Shown here in pieces: positions 1 through 8,213 of a stretch of DNA of 10,941 nt. The DNA comes from Clostridia bacterium (GTDB lineage Bacteria; Bacillota; Clostridia; Oscillospirales; Acutalibacteraceae), in the NCBI GenBank assembly GCA_900768035.1, contig CAAGBH010000077.1, positions 1-10,941 on the forward strand. The letters are read 5' to 3'. How positions within the stretch are numbered: the stretch's first letter is position 1; every line of letters starts with the position of its first letter. Position numbers and translations under genes: made by a program. A model generated the notes under the pieces. The model was given only the letters and a program-made list of their open reading frames with translations, had not been told where the DNA came from and did not search any database.

Positions 1-1
1 C

Positions 2-178
2 CCCGATTTTATTATAAGACCGAGCGGAGAATACCGCCTTTCAAACTATCTTATCTGGCAGTCGGCTTATGCAGAGTATTGGTTTTCGGATATTCTCTGG
101 CCCGATTTTACTGAAAAACATTTAGAAAAAGCGATTGAAGACTATAACAAGCGCAACCGCAGATTCGGAGGAATTTAA
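2..178 (+). CDS. uppS: Isoprenyl transferase (undecaprenyl diphosphate synthase), 3' end only
   Basis: The last 58 residues of a cis-prenyltransferase, open from the left window edge to TAA at 176-178. The family enzyme condenses isopentenyl diphosphate onto farnesyl diphosphate to make the C55 lipid carrier for peptidoglycan. Visible are the conserved C-terminal signature [12 protein letters not shown], the following [14 protein letters not shown] stretch and LWPDF, which match the substrate-binding and dimer region of UppS. The usual Thr of the RTSGE motif is Pro here; I think this variant occurs in clostridial homologues but cannot verify it. The gene ends one base before the cdsA start, and its last codons contain the cdsA ribosome binding site. 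The identification rests on the motif and on the classic uppS-cdsA-dxr order. The N-terminal catalytic region is outside the window. Confidence 0.93.
   Translation, partial: PDFIIRPSGEYRLSNYLIWQSAYAEYWFSDILWPDFTEKHLEKAIEDYNKRNRRFGGI
167..171 (+). promoter_or_regulatory. Ribosome binding site that fixes the cdsA start
   Basis: GGAGG lies inside the last codons of uppS, 8 bases before ATG at 180. An in-frame ATG at 135 exists but lies within uppS with no such site, so 180 is the better cdsA start. Confidence 0.85.
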
Positions 179-179
179 A

Positions 180-989
180 ATGAAAACTCGTATAATTTCG
201 GGTGTGATAATGGGACTTATTTTGATTGCGGTTTTAACCGCAGGCTTTTTGTGGAATCCTATTGTTATAATAACCACAGTCGGTCTTTTAGCGGCGGCGG
301 CGGTTTATGAACTGCTCCATAATGCAGTCGGTATAGAAGATAAAGTATCGTGGATAGGCGCTTGCGTTTATGCTTTTTTAGCGGTTTTATCATTGCAAGT
401 CGGCGGTTATGCTATGCTTGCGCTGGTTTGTTGGTTTATATTAACCGCAGTTTACACAGTTTTTGCGGTAGTATTGATACTTAAAAATCACAAAACATTT
501 AATTTAACACATATTTTTTCGCTTTTTGCATTGCCAATTCCCTATTCTTTGGCATTTTTAAGCCTTGGCGGAATAATAATCAGTAAGAGCGGAATATATT
601 ATTTATTGCAACTGCTCAATTTTTCCTGTATTTGTGATATGGGTGCTTATTTTGTGGGCGTTACTTTGGGCAAACATAAACTTTGTCCTGAAATTAGTCC
701 CAAGAAAACCGTTGAGGGTGCCGTGGGCGGAATATTATCAAGCATTTTGATTTCGGTTATACTTTGTCTTTGCTTTAATAAAAATTTAATTGCAGGTATT
801 CTTTTGACTGTGCCGTTTTGTGTGCTTTCAATGATTGGTGACCTTTTTGCGTCAACAATCAAGCGTGCGGTAGGTCTTAAGGATTACAGTAATTTAATTC
901 CAGGTCATGGGGGAATTATGGATAGGCTTGACAGTATAATTATGATTTCTCCGCTTATGTATATTCTGACGTTGTTTTCGGTGATGTGA
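180..989 (+). CDS. cdsA: Phosphatidate cytidylyltransferase (CDP-diacylglycerol synthase)
   Basis: A 269-residue integral membrane protein that makes CDP-diacylglycerol from phosphatidic acid and CTP, the branch point for bacterial phospholipids. Hydrophobic segments cover most of the chain (roughly residues 5-50, 60-100, 115-150 and 190-225). The family signature is at residues 225-252: STIKRAVGLKD, then PGHGGIMDRLDS, which holds the metal/CTP-binding acidic and basic residues. Upstream, CDMGAYFVG and ISPKKTVEG are also typical of CdsA. Length is normal for the family. ATG 180 is chosen over ATG 135 because a GGAGG site precedes it and the longer form would run deep into uppS. Its TGA stop (987-989) overlaps the dxr ATG by one base, implying translational coupling. 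Confidence 0.96.
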   Translation: MKTRIISGVIMGLILIAVLTAGFLWNPIVIITTVGLLAAAAVYELLHNAVGIEDKVSWIGACVYAFLAVLSLQVGGYAMLALVCWFILTAVYTVFAVVLILKNHKTFNLTHIFSLFALPIPYSLAFLSLGGIIISKSGIYYLLQLLNFSCICDMGAYFVGVTLGKHKLCPEISPKKTVEGAVGGILSSILISVILCLCFNKNLIAGILLTVPFCVLSMIGDLFASTIKRAVGLKDYSNLIPGHGGIMDRLDSIIMISPLMYILTLFSVM

Positions 990-2125
990 TGAAAAGTTTA
1001 ATTATTTTAGGTTCCACAGGTTCAATCGGCACGCAGGCACTTGAAGTTTGCCGCCGTGACGGATATAAAGTAAATGCCTTAGCCGCCGGCTCTAATATAG
1101 AGTTGCTCGAAAAACAGGCAAGGGAATTCGGCGTTAAAGCGGTTGCGGTTTTTGATAAAGAAAAAGCGAAAGAACTTTCAATTAGTTTAAAGGATACTGA
1201 TATTAAGGTGCTTTCGGGTGTAGAAGGCGTTTGCGAAATCGCTCAGTATGACGGGGATATTGTGCTTAATTCCATTGTTGGTATTGCGGGTTTGAGACCA
1301 ACACTTTCTGCTATTGAAAGCGGAAAAGATATCGCCCTTGCCAATAAAGAAACCCTCGTTACAGGCGGTGAAATTGTAAACCGCAAGGCAATGGAAAAGG
1401 GTATTAAAATTCTCCCTGTTGACAGTGAACATTCGGCGATTTTTCAGTCAATCCAAGGTGCGCCAAAGGGCAGTGTTAAGAAAATTTTATTAACAGCATC
1501 GGGCGGTCCTTTTTATAAAAAGACTAAAGCGGAACTTGAAAATGTTACCGTAAAAGAAGCGCTTAATCACCCCAACTGGTCAATGGGCGCTAAAATCACG
1601 ATAGATTCGGCAACCCTTATGAATAAGGGACTCGAAGTTATTGAGGCGGTGCATCTTTTCGGTCTTATGCCAAAAGATATTGAAGTTTTGGTGCATAGAC
1701 AGAGTATTGTTCATTCAGGTGTGGAACTCTCGGACGGTGCGGTGATTGCACAGTTGGGAACACCTGATATGCGGTTGCCTATTCAGTATGCTCTAACATA
1801 TCCCGAACGTTCTGACTATGCTTTTGAACATTTAAGTTTAAGCGATATCGGAACGCTGACATTCGAAAAACCCGATTTAGAAACTTTCAGATGTTTGCAG
1901 TTATGCATTGATGCGATAAATGAGGGTGGTTTAAAACCCACCGCCGTTAACGGTGCAAACGAGGAAGCGGTAAAATTGTTCTTAGAGGGTAAAATTAAAT
2001 TTTTACAAATTGCAGAACTTGTGGAAAAGGCGCTTAATTGGGTTAATAATAAAAAAGACTTCACTTTAGAAGATATTTTAGAAACTGACCGCCTTTCACG
2101 TCAGTTTGTAAGAGAAAATTTATAA
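989..2125 (+). CDS. dxr: 1-deoxy-D-xylulose 5-phosphate reductoisomerase
   Basis: A 378-residue cytosolic enzyme of the MEP isoprenoid pathway that converts DXP to 2-C-methyl-D-erythritol 4-phosphate with NADPH. The N-terminal dinucleotide-binding motif GSTGSIG is at residues 8-14 and ANKE at 118-121. The metal-binding D145-S146-E147 is followed by HSAIFQ. The ASGGPF loop contains S171. H194 of NHPNWSMG and the N212-K213...E216 set of MNKGLEV complete the active site. All catalytic positions known from characterised Dxr proteins appear intact. The start overlaps the cdsA stop in a TGATG arrangement; a GTG at 986 is also in frame but less likely. A GGTGAT stretch at 980-985 may act as the ribosome binding site. 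It supplies precursors for the UppS product encoded just upstream. Confidence 0.97.
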   Translation: MKSLIILGSTGSIGTQALEVCRRDGYKVNALAAGSNIELLEKQAREFGVKAVAVFDKEKAKELSISLKDTDIKVLSGVEGVCEIAQYDGDIVLNSIVGIAGLRPTLSAIESGKDIALANKETLVTGGEIVNRKAMEKGIKILPVDSEHSAIFQSIQGAPKGSVKKILLTASGGPFYKKTKAELENVTVKEALNHPNWSMGAKITIDSATLMNKGLEVIEAVHLFGLMPKDIEVLVHRQSIVHSGVELSDGAVIAQLGTPDMRLPIQYALTYPERSDYAFEHLSLSDIGTLTFEKPDLETFRCLQLCIDAINEGGLKPTAVNGANEEAVKLFLEGKIKFLQIAELVEKALNWVNNKKDFTLEDILETDRLSRQFVRENL

Positions 2126-2128
2126 GCG

Positions 2129-3175
2129 GTGATTATCATAGAAATTTGGAATAATGTTTGGCCCTATATAGTGGCAGTTTTGCTCTTTTTAGTGCTTATA
2201 ATAATTCACGAGTTTGGGCATTTTATTGCGGCAAAACTTTTGGGTGTGCGTGTTAATGAGTTTGCGGTGGGCTTTGGACCAAAACTCTTTTCAAAGCAAA
2301 TCGGTGAAACCAAATATGCCTTCAATTTAGTGCCGCTTGGTGGATATTGCGCAATGGAGGGCGAGGACGAAAACAGCACCGACGAAAAAGCATTTTGCAA
2401 TAAATCTGCTTGGCGAAGATTTTTGATTGTAGTTATGGGAGCGGTTTTCAACCTTTTGTTAGGTCTTATTATCGTTGCAATTATTTTAGCGCCGAGCGAA
2501 ATGTTTGCCACCACTAAGATTGCAACTTTCAGTGAAAATGCCGTAAGCGAGCAAAGCGGACTTCAAAAAGACGATACTATTTTGGAGGTTGACGGCAGAA
2601 AAATTTTCACAACTTATGACCTTAGTTATTCTTTTACAAACATCAATGACGGAAAAATTGATATTTTGGTTTTGCGTGACGGAAAAGAAAAACTTTTAAA
2701 GAATGTTGAGTTTAAAAACGAGGAAATTGACGGAATGAACTATCTTGCGGTTGATTTCAGCGTTTACGGTGAGGAAAAGACGGTTGGCTCATTTATAAAG
2801 CAAACATTTAAAACCTCGGTTTCTTACTGTGCGGTAATCTGGCGCAGTTTAATAGATTTAATAAGCGGTAAGTATGGAATAAGCGCTGTTTCAGGTCCTG
2901 TTGGAACGGCGGTTGTAATCGGCAATGTGGCAAAGCAGAGCCTTGCGAATCTACTTCCGATAATGGCGCTTATAACGATAAATTTAGGTATATTTAATTT
3001 ATTTCCTTTCCCCGCACTCGACGGTGGAAGACTCGTGTTTATTCTGTTTGAAATGATAGCAAGAAAACCCGTACCTCAGAAGTATGAATCATTAGTTCAC
3101 GCTATTGGGTTTATGGTTTTGATAGGATTTATGCTGCTTGTTACGGCTAAAGATATTTGGAGTCTTATTTTTTAA
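2129..3175 (+). CDS. rseP: RseP/RasP-type site-2 intramembrane zinc metalloprotease
   Basis: A 348-residue M50 membrane protease that cuts transmembrane segments of anti-sigma factors, signal peptide remnants and similar substrates. The zinc motif HEFGH is at residues 27-31 in the first membrane segment. A second hydrophobic stretch containing MGAVFNLLLG follows at about 95-118. A periplasm-side PDZ-like domain occupies about 125-205 (SGLQKDDTILEVDG). The third zinc ligand is D298 in FPFPALDGGR, and a last membrane helix lies near 321-343. Length is typical of the Firmicutes branch with a single PDZ domain. The GTG start at 2129 lies three bases after the dxr stop with only a weak ribosome binding site. 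GTG 2171 is an alternative, but it would begin inside the first membrane helix. Its position between dxr and ispG matches many clostridial genomes. Confidence 0.95.
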   Translation: MIIIEIWNNVWPYIVAVLLFLVLIIIHEFGHFIAAKLLGVRVNEFAVGFGPKLFSKQIGETKYAFNLVPLGGYCAMEGEDENSTDEKAFCNKSAWRRFLIVVMGAVFNLLLGLIIVAIILAPSEMFATTKIATFSENAVSEQSGLQKDDTILEVDGRKIFTTYDLSYSFTNINDGKIDILVLRDGKEKLLKNVEFKNEEIDGMNYLAVDFSVYGEEKTVGSFIKQTFKTSVSYCAVIWRSLIDLISGKYGISAVSGPVGTAVVIGNVAKQSLANLLPIMALITINLGIFNLFPFPALDGGRLVFILFEMIARKPVPQKYESLVHAIGFMVLIGFMLLVTAKDIWSLIF

Positions 3176-3211
3176 TGCGTAATGCGTAATGCGTAATGCG
3201 TAATGCGTAAT
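3173..3211 (+). repeat. 7-bp tandem repeat, five copies of TAATGCG plus a partial copy
   Basis: Five perfect head-to-tail copies of TAATGCG run from 3173 to 3207, followed by TAAT. The first unit supplies the rseP TAA stop codon, and the array ends four bases before the ispG ribosome binding site. Because 7 is not a multiple of 3, successive units place a TAA in each plus-strand frame, so the array stops translation in all three frames. The opposite strand (CGCATTA repeated) has no stop. Confidence 0.95.
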
Positions 3212-3226
3212 TAAGAGGAGAAAATT

Positions 3227-4282
3227 ATGTTATATACGAATGATAAAACTGTTAAAGTAAAGGTTGGCAACACATATATGGGCGGAGGCGCACCTGTTAC
3301 GGTGCAGTCAATGTTGTGTGTTCCTGTTCACGATATAAAAGGAAATGTAGAACAAGCCTTGCGTTTGCAAAATGCAGGGTGTGATATTGTGCGAGTTACA
3401 GTTCCTGATAAACAAGCGTTAGAGACTGTAAAAGCGCTTAAAGAAAATATAGATATCCCCTTGGTTGCCGATATTCATTTTGATTATCGCTTGGCGCTCG
3501 AAAGCGTGGCAATGGGTGTTGATAAGGTTAGAATTAATCCGGGCAATATCGGCTCTGATGATAAGGTTAAGTTGGTGGCAGATGCTTGCCGAAATAAAGG
3601 CGTTCCGATTAGAATCGGTGTAAATTCAGGCTCGCTTGAAAAGGAAATTTTGGCAAAGTACGGAAGTGTTACCCCCGAAGCGATGGTGGAAAGCGGTCTT
3701 TATCATATTTCCTTGCTTGAAAAGTTTGATTTTACAGATATTGTGCTGTCGCTCAAGTCTTCCGATACTAAAAAGATGTATAAAGCCTATGAGTTGGCAG
3801 CAGAAAAATGTAGGTATCCTTTGCATTTGGGTGTTACCGAGGCGGGCACAGAGAATATGGGTGTTATTAAATCGGCGGCTGGTATCGGCGGTTTGCTTTT
3901 GAGGGATATCGGCGCTACTATTAGAATTTCTTTGACAGATGACCCTGTTAAAGAGGTTGAGGCAGGTAAAAAACTCTTAAAGGCTATTGGTGTAAGACAG
4001 GGCGGAATTAAGTTTGTTTCCTGTCCTACTTGTGGCAGAACAGAGATTGATTTAATAGGTATTGCGAAACAGGCGGAAGAACGCTTGTCTCATATCGAAA
4101 AAGATATAACAGTTGCGATTATGGGCTGCGTTGTGAACGGACCGGGTGAAGCGAGTGCGGCAGATATCGGCATTGCGGGCGGTAAAGGTTGCGGAGTGCT
4201 CTTTAAAAAGGGTGAAATTGTTTGCAAACTGCCCGAAGATAAACTGCTTGAAACATTAGTGCAAGAAGTAGAAAAAATGTAA
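3227..4282 (+). CDS. ispG: 4-hydroxy-3-methylbut-2-en-1-yl diphosphate synthase (flavodoxin-type)
   Basis: A 351-residue [4Fe-4S] enzyme (GcpE) of the MEP pathway that reductively converts MEcPP to HMBPP. The N-terminal TIM-barrel part carries typical stretches such as VQSMLCVPVHD, VRVTVPD, VADIHFDYRLA and RINPGNIG. The C-terminal cluster domain holds the iron-sulfur ligands C266 and C269 (SCPTCGRTEIDL), C301 (MGCVVNGPGEA) and the Glu ligand E308. The length fits the compact bacterial two-domain form without the plant-type insert. A strong AAGAGGAG site at 3213-3220 sits 6 bases before the ATG. With dxr upstream it places two MEP steps in the same gene run. Its stop lies 14 bases before polC. 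Confidence 0.97.
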   Translation: MLYTNDKTVKVKVGNTYMGGGAPVTVQSMLCVPVHDIKGNVEQALRLQNAGCDIVRVTVPDKQALETVKALKENIDIPLVADIHFDYRLALESVAMGVDKVRINPGNIGSDDKVKLVADACRNKGVPIRIGVNSGSLEKEILAKYGSVTPEAMVESGLYHISLLEKFDFTDIVLSLKSSDTKKMYKAYELAAEKCRYPLHLGVTEAGTENMGVIKSAAGIGGLLLRDIGATIRISLTDDPVKEVEAGKKLLKAIGVRQGGIKFVSCPTCGRTEIDLIGIAKQAEERLSHIEKDITVAIMGCVVNGPGEASAADIGIAGGKGCGVLFKKGEIVCKLPEDKLLETLVQEVEKM

Positions 4283-4296
4283 ACGGAGTTGAAAAA

Positions 4297-7200
4297 ATGG
4301 CTACCCCATTGTTTTTGGATATATTTTCGCTTTATTTAAGCGAAGAATTATCGTCACTTTTAAAAGATGCCACTGTGGCAGCGTGCAAATTGGATATTGA
4401 TACACGCAGTTTAAGTGTTACGGTAAATTCCAAAACATATTTGAATCTTAAAAACCGTGCTCAGATACATAGTGCTTTGGTAACGGCTTTGCAGTTGCAA
4501 GAGTGTGTTATGGAATTCACTTTTGATAGCGAGAGTTTCTGTGTTGAGGCTTGCGCTGATTTGGTTGAGCGCTTAAAACTTAAAAATGCGGTCTTGAACG
4601 GATATTTCAACGGCGCTGAATATGATTTAAAAGATAATCTTTTGACTATTGATTTAAAGCACGGCGGATATTCTAAAATACTTGACAGTAATTTCGAAAC
4701 ACAGTTTAAAAACGGCATTAAAAAGTCTTTTGGTGTAGAGGTGCAGGTTGCGTTCAAAGGTCAACTTGAAGATGTTGAGATGGAATTGCCCCCTGTGGAA
4801 ATTGCACCGCCACCGCCTAAAAAGAGTTCTCAAAAATCGGGAGAATCGCAGAAAATCACCTTTGAAAAAAGGGATGATAAACCCGAAAACGGCATTGTTT
4901 ATCTTGATAATCCCAAACTTTTTTACGGCAGACGGATTGATAATAATATTAAAAGTATGATTGAAGTCACCCCCGAAGACACCGAAATTTGCTGTTGGGG
5001 ACAGGTGTTTGACGTTGAAGTTAGAACTATCAACACCAAACGTGGAGAAAGCAATATTTTAAGTTTTTCTTTTTCTGATTACACAAATTCCCTTTCGGCT
5101 TCAATGTTTGTTGACCCTAAGCGAATGGGCGAAGTCTCCTATGTTAAAAACGGAAACTTTATTTTGGTAAACGGCAGTTTTGAATTTGATAATTATAAAA
5201 AAGATTTTATCCTGAAACCTTGTGCTATGGCGTTGCTTCAAAGTTACAGCGAAACGGACGACTACGAGGGCGAAAAGCGTGTAGAACTGCATTGCCATAC
5301 AAATATGTCTGAAAAAGATGCGGTATGTTCTGCAGAAAGCATTATTGAACAGGCGTATAAATGGGGGCATAAAGCGGTTGCTATTACCGACCACGGTGTT
5401 GTGCAAGCATATCCTGCCGCAGCGGGAGCAGTTAAAAAGATTAAAAAATCGGGCGGAGATTTCAAACTCATATACGGCGTTGAGGCTTATTTTGTTGACG
5501 ATATAAATGAAGATATTTCAAAACTCAATGCCCGTCAGATTAAAAGATATCATCAGATAATCTTGGTTAAAAACCTTGTGGGACTTAAAAATCTTTATAA
5601 GTTGGTTTCTGATGCGCATTTACATAATTTCAAGGGCAGACCGCTAACACTTCGCAGTAAGTTGGAAGAACTGCGTGAGGGACTTATAATCGGCTCTGCT
5701 TGTGAAGCGGGCGAACTTTTTCAGGCAGTTTTTGAAAATAAACCTGAGGAAGAACTGTTAAGGATTGCCTCATTTTATGATTACCTTGAAATTCAGCCTC
5801 TTGGCAATAATGATTTTATGGTGCGCGAATCTGTTTTGCCCGATAAAAAGGATAAAAAGGGCAACACCATACCTAACAGATACCGCCATGTAACGAGTGT
5901 TGAAGTGCTTAAAGATTATAACCGCAAGATTGTTGAAATTGCGGATAAGCTCGGAAAGCCGGTTGTTGCTACGGGGGATGTTCACTTCCTTAAAAAGAGT
6001 GACGATATTATCCGTAAAATACTTATGGCAGGTCAAGGCTATGAGTATGACGAGTTTGATTATCAAGCACCCCTTTATTTCAAAACAACCAAAGAAATGC
6101 TTGACGATTTTTCATATTTCGGTGAGCGTGCAAAAGAGTTTGTTATTGATAATCCAAATAAAATTGCCGATATGGTGGACGGTGATGTTATCCCTGTTCC
6201 TGAGGGTAACTATCCGCCTGTTATTGAGGGCTCTGACGAGATGCTCCGTCAGATTTGTTGGGATAATGCCCATAAGCGTTATGGCGAGAATGTGCCTGAA
6301 ATAGTTGAAAAGCGTCTTGAAAAGGAACTTAATTCTATTATTAATAACGGCTTCTCTATAATGTATATTTCGGCGCAAAAACTCGTGGCTTACAGTGAGG
6401 AAAACGGATACCTTGTTGGCTCTCGTGGTTCGGTAGGTTCTTCGTTTGTTGCAACTATGGCGGGTATTTCGGAGGTTAATCCGCTTTCACCGCATTATGT
6501 TTGTCCAAACTGTCAGTATAGCGAATTTTTCACAAAGGGCGAGGTTGGCTCAGGCTTTGACTTACCTGAAAAGAACTGTCCGCATTGTAACACACCGCTC
6601 CAGCGTGACGGTCACGATATACCTTTTGAAACCTTTTTGGGATTCAAGGGTGACAAGGTGCCTGATATCGACCTTAACTTCTCGGACGAATTTCAGACAC
6701 AGGTTCAAAAATATACCGAAACTCTGTTCGGTAGTGAAAATGTGTTTAAAGCAGGTACGATTTCTACTGTGGCAGAAAAAACCGCTTATGGTTTTGCAAA
6801 GGCTTATGCCGAGAAAAAGGGTGTCACTTTAAGCAATGCCGAACTTACTCGTTTGGCGCAGTTGGTAGAAGGCTCTAAAATCAAGACCACCACAGGTCAG
6901 CATCCTGCGGGTATGATTGTAGTGCCGAGAAGCAACACCATTTACGACTTCTGCCCGATACAGTATCCTGCAAATAAAGAAGAATCGGGTGTTATCACTA
7001 CACATTTTGACTTCCATTCTATTCATGACACAATATTAAAACTTGACGAACTCGGTCACGTTGTTCCGACTACTTATAAATATCTTGAAGAATATTCAGG
7101 TATACCCGTAAGTCAGGTTTCAATGAGTGACGAAAAGGTTTACAGTCTTTTTACGTCGCCCGAAGCCTTGGGTGTAACTCCTGAGGATATTGATTCCAAG

Positions 7201-8112
7201 ACAGGCACTTTCTGTATCCCCGAGTTTGGAACAAAGTTCGTTCGGGATATGCTTGTTGACTGTAAACCCAAAAACTTCTCTGACTTGTTGCAGATTTCGG
7301 GACTTTCTCACGGTACTGACGTTTATTTAGGCAATGCTAAGGACTTGATTGATAACGGCACTTGCACTATTTCGGAAGTTATCGGTACCCGTGATAACAT
7401 TATGGTTTACTTAATCCATCAAGGTATGGAAGAGGGCAGAGCCTTTAAGATTACCGAAACTGTTCGTAAAGGTCTTGTTGCAAAGGGTAAGGTTTCCAAA
7501 GAAGAATGGGGCGCTATGGAGGACGATATGCGTGCGGTTGGCGTTCCCGAATGGTATATAGAAAGTTGCTATAAGATTAAATATATGTTCCCTAAGGCGC
7601 ACGCCGCCGCTTATGTTATCGGTGCTTTGCGTCTTGCGTGGTATAAGGTTTACCATCCGCTTGAATTTTACTGCGCATATTTTACTGCCCGTCCTGAAGA
7701 TGTGGATGTTCCTACAATTATGGGCGGTAAAGAGGCGGTAAGAAGATATCTGCGTGATATCAAGGCTAAGGGCAAAGAGGCTTCTCAAAAGGAACTCGAT
7801 GTTTATGAAAATATGCTTATTTTTAATGAACTTCTATCCCGAGGTATAGAGGTGTTACCTATAGACCTTAAAAAATCTCACGCTATGAAATATCTTCCTG
7901 AAGACGGAAAAATCCGTCTGCCTTTCGGCTCACTTTCGGGTGTTGGTGAAAAAGCGGCTTATTCTATATATGAAGCGGCTCAAAAGGGTGACTTCATTTC
8001 TAAAGAGGAATTTCAGTTGGAAGCAGGGGTTTCAAAAACCATAATTCAAAATCTGGCAGACCTTGGCGCTTTGAATGACCTGCCTGATACCAATCAAATC
8101 TCAATGTTTTAG
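4297..8112 (+). CDS. polC: DNA polymerase III alpha subunit, PolC type, lacking the exonuclease domain
   Basis: A 1271-residue replicative polymerase. Domain order: N-terminal domain (about 1-165), proline-rich linker (about 165-187), OB fold (about 229-312), PHP domain (about 328-570), then palm, thumb and fingers. Polymerase acids are D790 and D792 (PDIDLNFSD) and D917 (LKLDELG). The GSRGSVGSS nucleotide-binding loop is at 708-716. A PolC-specific zinc module uses C736, C739, C761 and C764. The protein ends in QISMF, a beta-clamp-binding motif. It is about 165 residues shorter than the roughly 1437-residue Bacillus protein. The loss is explained by absence of the DEDD proofreading exonuclease normally inserted in the PHP domain: the Glu of YGVEA (E396) is only 23 residues from the His of YHQIILVKN (H419), and no DVETTG motif occurs anywhere. 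A GGAG site at 4285-4288 supports ATG 4297. The reading frame is otherwise intact. Confidence 0.97.
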   Translation: MATPLFLDIFSLYLSEELSSLLKDATVAACKLDIDTRSLSVTVNSKTYLNLKNRAQIHSALVTALQLQECVMEFTFDSESFCVEACADLVERLKLKNAVLNGYFNGAEYDLKDNLLTIDLKHGGYSKILDSNFETQFKNGIKKSFGVEVQVAFKGQLEDVEMELPPVEIAPPPPKKSSQKSGESQKITFEKRDDKPENGIVYLDNPKLFYGRRIDNNIKSMIEVTPEDTEICCWGQVFDVEVRTINTKRGESNILSFSFSDYTNSLSASMFVDPKRMGEVSYVKNGNFILVNGSFEFDNYKKDFILKPCAMALLQSYSETDDYEGEKRVELHCHTNMSEKDAVCSAESIIEQAYKWGHKAVAITDHGVVQAYPAAAGAVKKIKKSGGDFKLIYGVEAYFVDDINEDISKLNARQIKRYHQIILVKNLVGLKNLYKLVSDAHLHNFKGRPLTLRSKLEELREGLIIGSACEAGELFQAVFENKPEEELLRIASFYDYLEIQPLGNNDFMVRESVLPDKKDKKGNTIPNRYRHVTSVEVLKDYNRKIVEIADKLGKPVVATGDVHFLKKSDDIIRKILMAGQGYEYDEFDYQAPLYFKTTKEMLDDFSYFGERAKEFVIDNPNKIADMVDGDVIPVPEGNYPPVIEGSDEMLRQICWDNAHKRYGENVPEIVEKRLEKELNSIINNGFSIMYISAQKLVAYSEENGYLVGSRGSVGSSFVATMAGISEVNPLSPHYVCPNCQYSEFFTKGEVGSGFDLPEKNCPHCNTPLQRDGHDIPFETFLGFKGDKVPDIDLNFSDEFQTQVQKYTETLFGSENVFKAGTISTVAEKTAYGFAKAYAEKKGVTLSNAELTRLAQLVEGSKIKTTTGQHPAGMIVVPRSNTIYDFCPIQYPANKEESGVITTHFDFHSIHDTILKLDELGHVVPTTYKYLEEYSGIPVSQVSMSDEKVYSLFTSPEALGVTPEDIDSKTGTFCIPEFGTKFVRDMLVDCKPKNFSDLLQISGLSHGTDVYLGNAKDLIDNGTCTISEVIGTRDNIMVYLIHQGMEEGRAFKITETVRKGLVAKGKVSKEEWGAMEDDMRAVGVPEWYIESCYKIKYMFPKAHAAAYVIGALRLAWYKVYHPLEFYCAYFTARPEDVDVPTIMGGKEAVRRYLRDIKAKGKEASQKELDVYENMLIFNELLSRGIEVLPIDLKKSHAMKYLPEDGKIRLPFGSLSGVGEKAAYSIYEAAQKGDFISKEEFQLEAGVSKTIIQNLADLGALNDLPDTNQISMF

Positions 8113-8123
8113 TTATATTGCAC

Positions 8124-8153
8124 GGGCAGGGGGTTACCCCTGCCTATGTTTTT
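8124..8153 (+). terminator. Intrinsic terminator after polC
   Basis: GGCAGGGG at 8125-8132 pairs perfectly with CCCCTGCC at 8137-8144 around a GTTA loop, followed by TATGTTTTT. It lies 12 bases after the polC stop and likely ends the uppS-polC transcript. Confidence 0.85.
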
Positions 8154-8185
8154 GGATAAATTGAAGAAAAAAAGATAAAATATTA

Positions 8186-8213
8186 AAAAAGGTTGCAATT
8201 TTGTAACCTTTTT
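8186..8213. terminator. A/T-flanked hairpin, possible second or bidirectional terminator
   Basis: AAAAAGGTT (8186-8194) pairs with AACCTTTTT (8205-8213), extended by a G-T and a C-G pair around an AATTTT loop. It has the form of an intrinsic terminator on both strands. It also overlaps the -35 hexamer and spacer of the promoter for the next gene, so the symmetry may instead reflect protein-binding half sites. Confidence 0.5.

Noticed and set aside
135..179. N-terminal extension of cdsA to ATG 135
   Set aside because: It lies inside uppS coding sequence and lacks a ribosome binding site; ATG 180 has GGAGG eight bases upstream and gives the usual family N-terminus.
3173..3211. TAATGCG array as a CRISPR or iteron origin
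   Set aside because: The units are contiguous 7-mers with no spacers and sit between two operon genes, with no replication or cas genes nearby.
5770..7788. Several minus-strand open frames opposite polC
   Set aside because: They lack ribosome binding sites and family-like sequence, and overlie a conserved polymerase gene; they are antisense shadows.
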